Shown piece by piece: positions 6,996 through 13,774 of a stretch of DNA of 13,838 nt. A program made the position numbers and the translations under genes. A model generated the notes under the pieces. That model saw nothing but the letters and a program-made list of their open reading frames with translations, was not told where the DNA came from and did no database searches. The stretch lies in assembly GCA_031278025.1 (NCBI GenBank), contig JAITLF010000033.1, positions 1 through 13,838 of the forward strand, read 5' to 3'. Source of the DNA: Treponema sp. Lineage in GTDB: Bacteria > Spirochaetota > Spirochaetia > Treponematales > Breznakiellaceae. Position 1 is the first letter of the stretch. Every line of letters starts with the position of its first letter.

Positions 6996-7336
6996 GACCC
7001 AGGTCTTGAACTTCCAGACCCAGGTCTTGAACTTCCAGACCCAGGTCTTGAACTTCCAGACCCAGGTCTTGAACTTCCAGACCCAGGTCTTGAACTTTCA
7101 GACCCAGGTCTTGAACTTCCGGACCCAGGTCTTGAACTTCCAGACCCAGGTCTTGAACTTCCAGACCCAGGTCTTGAACTTCCAGACCCAGGTCTTGAAC
7201 TTCCGGACCCAGGTCTTGAACTTCCAGAAATGAGGTCTTGAACTTCCAGAAATGAGGTCCTGAACTTCCAGAAATGAGGTCTTGAACTTCCAGAAAAGAG
7301 GTCTTGAACTTCCAGAAATGAGGTCCTCAAACGCCG
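6996..7336. repeat. Tandem repeat array: eleven 21-bp units, then four 22-bp units and a decayed end
   Basis: From 6996 to 7226 eleven 21-bp units follow head to tail, each GACCC then AGGTCTTGAACTTCCA, differing by one base at most (units 5, 6 and 10). From 7227 to 7314 four 22-bp units share the AGGTCTTGAACTTCCA half but start with GAAATG (once GAAAAG; one AGGTCC). A partial unit from 7315 decays by about 7336. The array begins with the first base after the dehydrogenase stop. There are no unique spacers, so it is not CRISPR. In the 21-bp part each junction makes AGACC-CA-GGTCT, a 5-bp inverted repeat; the 22-bp units have lost it. Two plus and all minus frames stay open through the 21-mers, which creates spurious long frames. 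Confidence 0.95.
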
Positions 7337-7384
7337 GAAAAGCGGTTAATGCGCCCGGCCTGACGAATTTCGGTTAAAAGCTGG

Positions 7385-7411
7385 TTGATCTTATAAAATA
7401 TGTGGTATACT
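7385..7411 (+). promoter_or_regulatory. Promoter of the large lipoprotein gene, giving a nearly leaderless transcript
   Basis: TATACT (7406-7411) is a good -10 box and TTGATC (7385-7390) a -35-like hexamer at a short 15-bp spacing. Transcription would start at about 7418, next to the ATG at 7419. A second AT-rich box, TATAAA (7392-7397), would give a leader of only about 15 nt. No Shine-Dalgarno is seen either way. Confidence 0.5.
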
Positions 7412-7418
7412 CCACCGT

Positions 7419-9764
7419 ATGAAGTATCGAAAAATCCGCGTACCAGGTATCATTTTCTTCATTTTTACCTCCTGCGGCCAAATGGATACGGTATTTTCAT
7501 TTTCTTCCGAAGAGGCCTATAAGGTCAGCGCCAGAATCGGACAGTATAGCCTGGATGAATGCGCCGTCATCCCGTCCGGCGTTCCGATTCATCCGTATTT
7601 CCTCAAGTCGGTGGACGGCGATACGGATATTCAGAAACTTACCGTTTTCTTGCAGACACCCTACGGGGAGATAGTGAGTAGAAAAGTTACCTACATCATA
7701 GACCCCGATAAGGAAACCGTAACCGCTGAATTTGACGGTTCGAATTCAACGTATGGATCGAATGCCGGAACGTCCGCCGGAACGTCCGCCGGAACGTCCG
7801 CGGGAACGGCCGCCGGAACGTCCGCGGGAACCTATGAACCCAATCCGGATTCCGGCTCCGGTTCCGGGTTCGGTTCCGCTGCGTCCAATTCCTCCTTTAC
7901 GCCTGCCGCGGGCTCCTCCCCTGAGTCCCCCGTTACCCCTGATACGGCTTCCTCCTCAGATTCCAGCGTTACATCCGATACGCCTTCCGCCTCCGATTTC
8001 GCCGTTCCCCCTGATGCCGATTCCTCTGATACTGATTCCTCCCCGTCTTCCGCTTCCGCTTCTACCGTTACCCCTGATGCGGATTCTTCCACCGGGTCCG
8101 GTTTTATACCTGAGTCCTCTTTCGATGCCTCGTATACCGATTCGCCGTACACCGATCCGTTTTATACGGATACGGATACGGATACGGATGCGCCGTATAC
8201 CGATGCCTCCCTGTGGGAAGCCGCCGTTGAAGAGGCCGGCCAGGCGGAAGCGTACCGGTTCCTCAAGTGGGGGTCCATAATCCAGCCGTCTGTATCTTTC
8301 GATGAAGATATCATCTATGTGAACAAATTAAGCGGAATCCTTCCTCCCCTGCTTTTGCCGGAGGACATAGAGGCTGGCCAGTACCTTCTGGTTTTCCAGA
8401 TTGCCGGGAAAAAGGGCGTTCTTAACCAAATAGAAAAGCCTTTCTTTTATGTTGGTGCATCGGAATTTACCCTGGATGATATACACGTTTATCGGCCCGG
8501 TATTTTCGATAAGGACCACCTGGTATCGCCGGAAATACCCGTAATGCTGGAGACCAAACTGGCTGCCGGCGCTAACCTTAATCCCTATGTGGTTTGGTAT
8601 AACGGAAAAAAACAGATACACGAAGGGTACGTTGCCGACGGAGCGGCCCGGTTTATCTGGCGGACTCCGAATCAGACCGGATTTCACATCTTAAAAGTGG
8701 AGGCTTTCCCCTTCAAACCCTTGAATACCGGCATACAGGCCCCCATAGGCAAAATTAAGGAGTTGTCTCTGCCGGTAGCCCCCAAAACTGAAACCCTCGG
8801 TGTTGTTAGTGTTCAGGCCTTGTCAAAGGCCGTTTTTTCCAGCCGGGAACCGATTCCCGTCCGGCATTACCAGTTGTTTGCGGAATTGGAGAGTTCTCAA
8901 AGTTTCAAGAACGTCAGAACCGCTCTTGCCGCGATAAACCACATTCCGGAATGGCTGCCCCAGGGGAGCATCTTTGGTTTGGCCCTAGGGCCGGCTCATC
9001 GGTTTTCAATTCCCGGCCCCCTGTTTACCCCTGCCGAGGAGACTGAAGGCCACTTGATGTTCCGCTTTGTGCCGCTGTCGAAGGGGATTATCTTTAGCGG
9101 GTCCTTCAATTTAGATGTCCGTCTTAAACATGAAGATACGGCCGTGGCATTTGAAACCCTTGATATGAATTTGTCCTATGCCGACGGGACGGTGAGCCTG
9201 CGCTATGCCGCGGGAAGCCTTTCCGGTGAAAAGAATATCTACCTGCTCCCCGGACAGACCGAAGGCGTGATTACCGTGGTGGTCAGCTTTGCGGTTCAAA
9301 ACGATACGTTGCAGCTTAGTTTGGGGTTGAACGCTCCCGCCAAATTCCTGCCCGATGAGGGCATTCTGCTCTCCGGACCCTTTACCGGCGATGGGACCTT
9401 CCTCCTGGGCTCCTCTTTTGGAGAGACCGGGATAGGGGAGGGGACAACCCTTTCTTCCATGCGGACCACGGTATCCGAAACCAGCGCGGACGGAGTGGGC
9501 CTTGATGCAAGCCGGGCCTCGGTTACGGAAACCGGTCTGTTAAGCCCTGTCGTTATTTTGGATGAATTTGCCGTCCTGATTGTTCCGGATATTTCGCTTA
9601 CTGCGGTACAAGCTGCTACGGCGGTTTCCCCTTCCTCCGCCGGGAGCCAGGAAGATGTTTCGGATGAAGGGTTAGCGGACGATGATGACGGTATCCCGCA
9701 GGGCTTTGAGGAAACCGGCGATGGAACCGGCGGAGACTTTTTATTAACCAAATTAGCCGAATAA
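7419..9764 (+). CDS. Large putative lipoprotein with low-complexity linker
   Basis: A 781-residue protein of unknown function, probably exported and lipidated. The N-terminus has basic residues KYRKIR, a short hydrophobic run and FTSC with C19 as the likely lipid-modified cysteine, a spirochaete-like lipobox. Residues about 28-108 form a compact, probably beta-rich domain (HPYFLKSVDGDTD, FLQTPYGEIVSRKV). Residues about 110-262 are a Gly/Ser/Thr/Asp/Pro linker: GTSA repeats, SGSGSGFGSA, many SSD/SD runs, then a Tyr-Thr-Asp stretch. Residues about 280-700 are ordered; 480-690 show alternating beta-type segments that could be a concanavalin-like sandwich, a guess only. The C-terminus is acidic (EEDD-type patches). 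The linker DNA holds a 12-bp minisatellite and a 6-bp microsatellite, both in frame. No Shine-Dalgarno precedes the ATG. It lies 10 bp before a second lipoprotein gene, suggesting a shared envelope role. Confidence 0.75.
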   Translation: MKYRKIRVPGIIFFIFTSCGQMDTVFSFSSEEAYKVSARIGQYSLDECAVIPSGVPIHPYFLKSVDGDTDIQKLTVFLQTPYGEIVSRKVTYIIDPDKETVTAEFDGSNSTYGSNAGTSAGTSAGTSAGTAAGTSAGTYEPNPDSGSGSGFGSAASNSSFTPAAGSSPESPVTPDTASSSDSSVTSDTPSASDFAVPPDADSSDTDSSPSSASASTVTPDADSSTGSGFIPESSFDASYTDSPYTDPFYTDTDTDTDAPYTDASLWEAAVEEAGQAEAYRFLKWGSIIQPSVSFDEDIIYVNKLSGILPPLLLPEDIEAGQYLLVFQIAGKKGVLNQIEKPFFYVGASEFTLDDIHVYRPGIFDKDHLVSPEIPVMLETKLAAGANLNPYVVWYNGKKQIHEGYVADGAARFIWRTPNQTGFHILKVEAFPFKPLNTGIQAPIGKIKELSLPVAPKTETLGVVSVQALSKAVFSSREPIPVRHYQLFAELESSQSFKNVRTALAAINHIPEWLPQGSIFGLALGPAHRFSIPGPLFTPAEETEGHLMFRFVPLSKGIIFSGSFNLDVRLKHEDTAVAFETLDMNLSYADGTVSLRYAAGSLSGEKNIYLLPGQTEGVITVVVSFAVQNDTLQLSLGLNAPAKFLPDEGILLSGPFTGDGTFLLGSSFGETGIGEGTTLSSMRTTVSETSADGVGLDASRASVTETGLLSPVVILDEFAVLIVPDISLTAVQAATAVSPSSAGSQEDVSDEGLADDDDGIPQGFEETGDGTGGDFLLTKLAE
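7767..7826 (+). repeat. 12-bp in-frame minisatellite, five copies
   Basis: Five units of GGAACGTCCGCC or close variants (third base or G/T changes) encode Gly-Thr-Ser-Ala repeats at the start of the linker of the large lipoprotein. One unit has GGCC, giving Ala for Ser. Copy-number change would alter linker length without a frameshift. Confidence 0.85.
8165..8188 (+). repeat. Hexanucleotide microsatellite (TACGGA)x4
   Basis: Four perfect TACGGA copies encode the alternating Asp-Thr part of the linker end, within a wider YTD-rich segment. It is in frame, so length changes would be tolerated. Confidence 0.85.
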
Positions 9765-9774
9765 ATTAGATTAT

Positions 9775-10455
9775 ATGAAGGGTACGCGGGTTCTGCCGGT
9801 AATAAGCGGAATGGTTTTGCTGTTTTCCTGCACGGCCATGCCCCGGCAAGCTCCGATTCCAGCCGCTCCGCATCATCTGTACACGATAGACGGAGCCCCC
9901 TATCAGATCATCGAACATATGACGGGCAATTCGGGGGAAACCCTTCCCGACTGGGCCGCCCGGTATGCCGCCGAGGGAATTTCCGGAATTGAGTCCCTGC
10001 CCCGGTACGCAAACCGCTATGTTTTCATCAGTGTTAATTCCGCATCTAACTTCACGGCCCTGAATCAGTGGGCTGCCGGATTCTCCCTTAATCAGGATTT
10101 TCCCCAATTAGTTTCCCTCCGGGTCCTTTCCCGGTTTATCGGGGACGGCCAACGAAGCCCTGATCGCGACTTTGGCCGCTACTTTGAATCCGCCGTAAGA
10201 ACCGCCGCCGATACCCTCTATTCAGACGCCCGCCGGGAAGCCGATTTCTGGCTCCTGAAGCGGTATGAAAGCGAAGACGCCGCAGACGGTCCACGGGAAG
10301 TCTACGATTTTTACATACTGGTCAGCATCGCCAAAGACCAACTCCAATTCCAGCTCGATCAGGTTCTCCTCATGGCGGCGGAAGGGATCACGCTAACCCG
10401 CGAGCAGACCGGCGCCGTCAGCCGCCTGCGGGAAAACTTCTACGACGGGTTTTAG
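9775..10455 (+). CDS. Small putative lipoprotein, function unknown
   Basis: A 226-residue protein that begins with MKGTR, a hydrophobic run and LFSC; C19 is the probable lipidated cysteine, at the same position as in the neighbouring large lipoprotein. The mature part is mostly helical by appearance, with YDFYILVSIAKDQLQFQLDQVLLMAAEG (about residues 180-207, described here in short: YDFYILVSIAKD then a Leu/Gln helix) near the end. That pattern loosely recalls LPP20-like lipoproteins, but this is weak. No enzyme motif is seen. It starts 10 bp after the large lipoprotein stop, with only an AT-rich stretch (TAAATTAGATTAT) and no Shine-Dalgarno before the ATG, so it probably depends on coupling with the gene before it. 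The two are likely co-transcribed and may form an envelope complex. Confidence 0.72.
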   Translation: MKGTRVLPVISGMVLLFSCTAMPRQAPIPAAPHHLYTIDGAPYQIIEHMTGNSGETLPDWAARYAAEGISGIESLPRYANRYVFISVNSASNFTALNQWAAGFSLNQDFPQLVSLRVLSRFIGDGQRSPDRDFGRYFESAVRTAADTLYSDARREADFWLLKRYESEDAADGPREVYDFYILVSIAKDQLQFQLDQVLLMAAEGITLTREQTGAVSRLRENFYDGF

Positions 10456-10493
10456 GCATCACGGTACTTCGTCAAGACGCATTGACCGGCTCA

Positions 10494-10522
10494 TTGTCCA
10501 AGCCCGGCCATTCATTTATTAT
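10494..10522 (+). promoter_or_regulatory. Sigma70-type promoter of the aldo/keto reductase-acyltransferase operon
   Basis: TTGTCC (10494-10499) and TATTAT (10517-10522) are 17 bp apart; the expected start is near 10529. GGGAGG follows at 10531-10536, 6 nt before the GTG start. Box sequence and spacing closely match the promoter of the CBS-ACT gene. Confidence 0.6.
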
Positions 10523-10542
10523 ATTTTTACGGGAGGCTCTGC

Positions 10543-11763
10543 GTGCAATACAGGACGGACGGGAAATCGGGGAATAAACTTTCGGCGTTGGGATTCGGCT
10601 GCATGAGGTTTCCCCGGAAGGGCGCCGCCATAGATAGGGAAAAGACGGAACGCCTGGTCATGGAAGCCGTCAACCGGGGGGTGAATTACTTCGATACCGC
10701 CTATATATACGCCGGTAGTGAAGAGGCGCTGGGCGCGGTTCTGGACACGAACAATGCACGGGAAAAGGTATATATCGCCACCAAGCTGCCCCTGGTTCTC
10801 TCCCGGAGCCCTTCGGACTTTGACAAATTCTTCAACAAATCACTGGAGCGGCTGAGGACATCCCGTGTTGATTACTACCTCTTACATATGCTTACCGACA
10901 GTCGGCAATGGGAACGGCTCCGGGCTATGGGAATTGAGGAATGGCTGGCGGAGCGGAAGAAAGAGGGCCGTATAAAGCAGGCGGGTTTTTCGTTTCATGG
11001 AAGCCAGGAGGAATTTCTTAAGCTCCTGGATGTCTACGACTGGGATTTTTGCCAGATACAGTACAACTACGCGCAGGAAAACTACCAGGCCGGCAAGACG
11101 GGGCTGCTCAGGGCCGCCGCCAAGGGGCTTCCGGTCATCATCATGGAGCCGCTTTTGGGAGGCAAGCTCGCCTCCGCCCTGCCACGGGAAGCGGAGGAAG
11201 TTTTCGGGGTATCCGGAAAGAAGGCGGCGGGATGGGCCCTCCGCTGGGTGTGGAACCATAAAGAGGCGACAGTGCTTCTGTCGGGGATGAATGATCCCGC
11301 CCAGCTTGATGAAAACCTTCTGATTGCAGAAACCGCCTTTCCCGGAAGCCTCACCGCCGGGGAACTGGCATCCTACCGCCGGGTGGTTGAGATATTCAGC
11401 GCTTCGTACAAGGTTCCCTGTACCGGCTGCAACTACTGTATGCCCTGTCCTCAACACGTCAACATCCCCGGCTGTTTTGCAGCGTACAACACCTCCTTTG
11501 CCCTGGGCTGGATACAGGGGATGCAGCAGTACGCCACCAGCGCTACCCTTACCTCGGACCAGACAAGCGGTCCCGGACTATGCGTTAAATGCGGCGCATG
11601 CGAATCCCATTGTCCTCAGCATATCCCCATCATCAAATCCCTGGCGGCGGTGCGGAAGCGCATGGAGCCTCTGCCCCTGAGGGGCATACTGCATATGATC
11701 AGGGCAGGACTGGGATATTCAAAGAGAACGCGCGGAAACGCGGATGCGGGAAGGAACACATGA
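10543..11763 (+). CDS. Aldo/keto reductase with C-terminal dual 4Fe-4S domain
   Basis: A 406-residue cytosolic oxidoreductase. Residues 1-285 form an aldo/keto reductase barrel with the catalytic tetrad D51 (NYFDTAY), Y56, K81 (IATKLP) and H115 (YYLLHM). Residues about 290-375 carry two iron-sulfur motifs: C293-x2-C296-x2-C299-x2-C302-P and C347-x2-C350-x2-C353-x3-C357-P. This domain order matches the COG1453-type ferredoxin-fused aldo/keto reductases common in anaerobes, whose physiological substrates are mostly unknown; electron transfer between a ferredoxin and a carbonyl substrate is a reasonable inference. The GTG start is set by GGGAGG 6 nt upstream. The stop overlaps the next start as ATGA, so translation is coupled to the acyltransferase. 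Confidence 0.92.
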   Translation: MQYRTDGKSGNKLSALGFGCMRFPRKGAAIDREKTERLVMEAVNRGVNYFDTAYIYAGSEEALGAVLDTNNAREKVYIATKLPLVLSRSPSDFDKFFNKSLERLRTSRVDYYLLHMLTDSRQWERLRAMGIEEWLAERKKEGRIKQAGFSFHGSQEEFLKLLDVYDWDFCQIQYNYAQENYQAGKTGLLRAAAKGLPVIIMEPLLGGKLASALPREAEEVFGVSGKKAAGWALRWVWNHKEATVLLSGMNDPAQLDENLLIAETAFPGSLTAGELASYRRVVEIFSASYKVPCTGCNYCMPCPQHVNIPGCFAAYNTSFALGWIQGMQQYATSATLTSDQTSGPGLCVKCGACESHCPQHIPIIKSLAAVRKRMEPLPLRGILHMIRAGLGYSKRTRGNADAGRNT

Positions 11764-13127
11764 AAAGACCACGGTACACGCCGGTAACGAAGGCGTATCC
11801 GGACATCCAGGCGCCGGCATCAAAGATATCCGACATGTTGATAGTTACCCTGCGTTTCGCCGCACGGGTTTACCTTGCCTGCTTTGTCGGCGCCGCGAAA
11901 ATTAGGCTGGAAACACAATCGCAGTTCATCCATGCGTTCCGCCGATCCTTGGGGGGAGAAAGCCGGTGCATCGTGGCCTTCCGCCATCCCTACGGATTCG
12001 AGCCTCAGATACTCACCTGGTTTGTCCTCTATAAACTCAAGAGAACCGCCGCGTTGCGGGGGATACGGCTTCCCTCTCGCCCCCGGATCCGCTTCGTCTA
12101 TGGCTATGAAGTGCTCCGCTGGGGCGGCCTGGTAGCCCGGATAGTCATGCCCCGTCTGGGCGCTCTTCCGGTTCACCACGCCAAACTTGACTCCAAAGGC
12201 TTGGCGGGGATCTATGCCGCCATTGCCGAAGGCCCCTATCCTGTGGGCATCGCGCCTGAGGGGCAGGTGAGTTACTCCGCCTGCGGAACGCCCCGTCTGG
12301 AACCGGGAGTTATCCGTATCGGACTTGGAGCGGTGAAACAGCTAAACGATATGGGAACGCCCCTGCCGGTAGAAATACTACCCGTTGCCATACGGCTTAC
12401 CTACGGCAAAGGCGCCGCACGGGGAATGGAGGGCCTGTTGCGAAAGATAGAAAAACTCTGCGGCATGGACCGTGAAAAATCCGGGGAAGGGGATTTGAGG
12501 GACCGGCTTCTGCGGTGCAGGGAAGCTATTCTGCGCCTCAACGAGGCGCGTTATGGCATCGCAACCGATCCCAGCCGCTCCTGGGAGGAACGTCTGGCGG
12601 TTTTGCTCACGGCGGCTCTGGATCGCTGCGCCGGAATTCTGGGCGTCCGGGGCAGCCAGGATGAACATTTCAGCCGCATGTATTATCTTCGCCAGGTATG
12701 CTGGGACCGTATCTTTGTTCCGGGGAAAGAGGCGGGGGAAAAAAAGGAAACGGCCCTTGAACGGGCTGCGGAAGATCTTCGGGCCGGCGAAGCCTGGCAC
12801 GCCGCCCGTCATATAGAGATAGCGGATTTTACCTGGTATTTCCGGGACCCGCCGCCTGGGGAGCACTCGCCCCTGGACAGGAAGATCGAGTACGTCCAAA
12901 ACCTTTGGGATTTCGCTAACCGTACCATGGGAGGCGCCTATGCCAACCGGGTGAACATCCATCCCCGCAGTGTTACTATTCAGGCGGGACCGGTCATCAG
13001 CCTGAACGCGTCCTTAGAAGACTACCGGCGGGACCGGAAAGAAACGGTGCGGAAGCTCCTTTCCCATCTCCAGGAAGTCTACACGAATATGATCGCCCCG
13101 CGGGAAATGGCAGGGCGAGCGCATTAA
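11760..13127 (+). CDS. PlsC-like acyltransferase with HX4E motif
   Basis: A 455-residue protein related to the glycerol-phosphate/lysophosphatidate acyltransferase family, which transfers acyl groups in membrane lipid synthesis. Motif I is H76-PYGF-E81, HX4E where the family has HX4D. The PEG motif appears as IAPEGQ (164-169), near the FPEGTR of canonical enzymes. A hydrophobic segment (about 26-46) could dip into the membrane. Residues about 250-455 are an extra C-terminal region not recognised here, roughly doubling the usual PlsC length of about 240. The ATG at 11760 is chosen because it overlaps the preceding stop (ATGA) and AAGGA lies just upstream; an earlier in-frame extension lies wholly inside the previous gene. 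A strong terminator follows. It may act on a lipid or another acyl acceptor; activity is uncertain given the altered motif. Confidence 0.75.
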   Translation: MKRPRYTPVTKAYPDIQAPASKISDMLIVTLRFAARVYLACFVGAAKIRLETQSQFIHAFRRSLGGESRCIVAFRHPYGFEPQILTWFVLYKLKRTAALRGIRLPSRPRIRFVYGYEVLRWGGLVARIVMPRLGALPVHHAKLDSKGLAGIYAAIAEGPYPVGIAPEGQVSYSACGTPRLEPGVIRIGLGAVKQLNDMGTPLPVEILPVAIRLTYGKGAARGMEGLLRKIEKLCGMDREKSGEGDLRDRLLRCREAILRLNEARYGIATDPSRSWEERLAVLLTAALDRCAGILGVRGSQDEHFSRMYYLRQVCWDRIFVPGKEAGEKKETALERAAEDLRAGEAWHAARHIEIADFTWYFRDPPPGEHSPLDRKIEYVQNLWDFANRTMGGAYANRVNIHPRSVTIQAGPVISLNASLEDYRRDRKETVRKLLSHLQEVYTNMIAPREMAGRAH

Positions 13128-13142
13128 AAAAGAATACCCCCG

Positions 13143-13176
13143 CCGGGGCTCCGGTGTTGCCGGACCCCGGTTTTTT
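13143..13176 (+). terminator. Rho-independent terminator of the aldo/keto reductase-acyltransferase operon
   Basis: CCGGGG (13143-13148) pairs with CCCCGG (13165-13170) and TCCGG (13150-13154) with CCGGA (13160-13164), with one bulged C at 13149 and loop TGTTG; six T follow (13171-13176). A run of six A (13126-13131) on the other side would read as T for leftward transcription, though about 11 nt from the stem, so it may also stop the minus-strand genes to the right. Confidence 0.9.
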
Positions 13177-13262
13177 GATCGGAAACCCAGGTTTTCCGAT
13201 CAGAAACCTGGATTTGCGCGGCGCAAAAACACTTTTCCGTTGCGCAAAAACCCGGTTTTGCA
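13177..13262. repeat. Cluster of overlapping inverted repeats
   Basis: Four inverted repeats are packed together: GATCGGAAA (13177-13185) with TTTCCGATC (13193-13201); CCAGGTTT (13187-13194) with AAACCTGG (13204-13211), interlocked with the first; TTTGCGC (13213-13219) with GCGCAAA (13221-13227); and GCAAAA (13244-13249) with TTTTGC (13256-13261). GCGCAAAAAC also occurs twice as a direct repeat (13221 and 13242). It lies between the operon terminator and the minus-strand small genes. Confidence 0.75.
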
Positions 13263-13303
13263 CGCCGTAAACTCGTGGTTACACGCCGCAGGCCCCGCCG
13301 CCG

Positions 13304-13447
13304 TCAGTTGCCGGTAGTACCGCCGGTACCGCCGCCAGAAACCGCATACATAGACAACGCCGGCAGGCGGTCTTTTGTTTCCTCCAGAATATCCGTTATA
13401 TCGGCGGGCAGGAGCGCATTTGAACGGTAATTGATTACGATTTTCAT
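13304..13447 (-). CDS. Small phage-like protein, 47 residues
   Basis: A short reading frame starts with MKIVINYRSNALLPADITD and ends in a Gly/Thr-rich tail. Its ATG (13447-13445) overlaps the stop of the frame before it as ATGA, and a purine-rich GGGAGGGCGGGGA lies directly upstream as a ribosome site. No family is recognised. Position and overlap suggest it belongs to the same small-gene operon as the DUF4406-like gene. Real coding is likely from the overlap and ribosome site but unproven. Confidence 0.5.
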   Translation of the reverse strand: MKIVINYRSNALLPADITDILEETKDRLPALSMYAVSGGGTGGTTGN

Positions 13448-13524
13448 TCCCCGCCCTCCCTGATCCACTGGTCAATCGGTGTTACCTCAAGCCCCAGGTT
13501 AATCGCAAGCCGCGCCTCAATCAT
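13444..13524 (-). pseudogene. Detached C-terminal piece of the DUF4406-like protein
   Basis: A 26-residue frame, MIEARLAINLGLEVTPIDQW plus six residues, matches what DUF4406 proteins carry after their LLPxxxxSxGA segment (an Ala/Leu-rich helix ending in a short strand). It lies in the +1 frame of the gene before it, and joining the two by omitting one base near 13525 gives a continuous 109-residue protein of normal family length. It has its own ATG, but AAGGAG (13527-13532) is only 2 nt away, too close for efficient initiation, so separate translation is doubtful. Confidence 0.6.
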
Positions 13525-13774
13525 CGCTCCTTACCACGCCGCCGATGGAATCCTCCCTTGCGGGAAGCAGGGCCACGCCGCCGCAAGTGAGCATGACGGC
13601 CAGCGTCTTCCCCATCGACGTGTTCCATTCGTCATCAGATGAAACGTAACAACAAGGGTTTATAATATTTTCATAACCCGCCTTCCATAGTGCATACACC
13701 GCGTCCATAAATTTGATCTGATAATCCCCATCGCCTGAAATCTTGCCCAATACATAGAGCCGGATGTTCTTCAT
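13517..13774 (-). CDS. DUF4406-like protein, frameshifted and truncated
   Basis: An 85-residue product resembling DUF4406, a small Rossmann-like (nucleoside deoxyribosyltransferase-type) family frequent in phages and mobile elements, role unknown. Visible marks: RLYVLGKISG (5-14, family pattern YxxGPITG with the Pro replaced by Lys), IINP (37-40), MLTCGGVALLP (61-71) and a Ser at 76 after PARED. The family's C-terminal helix is missing here because the frame runs into TGA after VVRSDD; that helix continues in the next frame. The ATG has GGAGG 7 nt upstream (13782-13786) and overlaps the stop of an upstream minus-strand gene as ATGA. The family call is by eye. Confidence 0.65.
   Translation of the reverse strand: MKNIRLYVLGKISGDGDYQIKFMDAVYALWKAGYENIINPCCYVSSDDEWNTSMGKTLAVMLTCGGVALLPAREDSIGGVVRSDD

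Noticed and set aside
6996..7330. CRISPR array or long repeat proteins (TQVLNFQ on the + strand, GSSRPGS on the - strand)
   Set aside because: The units abut with no unique spacers, and the open frames arise only because 21 is divisible by three; the frames break in the 22-bp section and lack ribosome sites.
11589..11759. Extended N-terminus for the acyltransferase
   Set aside because: The extra 57 codons lie within the aldo/keto reductase iron-sulfur domain coding region; the ATG at 11760 has an ATGA overlap and a ribosome site.
13200..13475. Two 88-91 codon minus-strand frames near the right end
   Set aside because: They lie out of frame with the better supported ATGA-coupled small genes, and one runs through the inverted repeat cluster and into the acyltransferase gene.
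13517..13532. Programmed +1 frameshift like that of the RF2 gene
   Set aside because: An internal Shine-Dalgarno-like AAGGAG is present, but the slipped P-site codon (GAT to ATT) pairs poorly with tRNA-Asp; an indel is the simpler reading. Kept only as a weak option in the findings.
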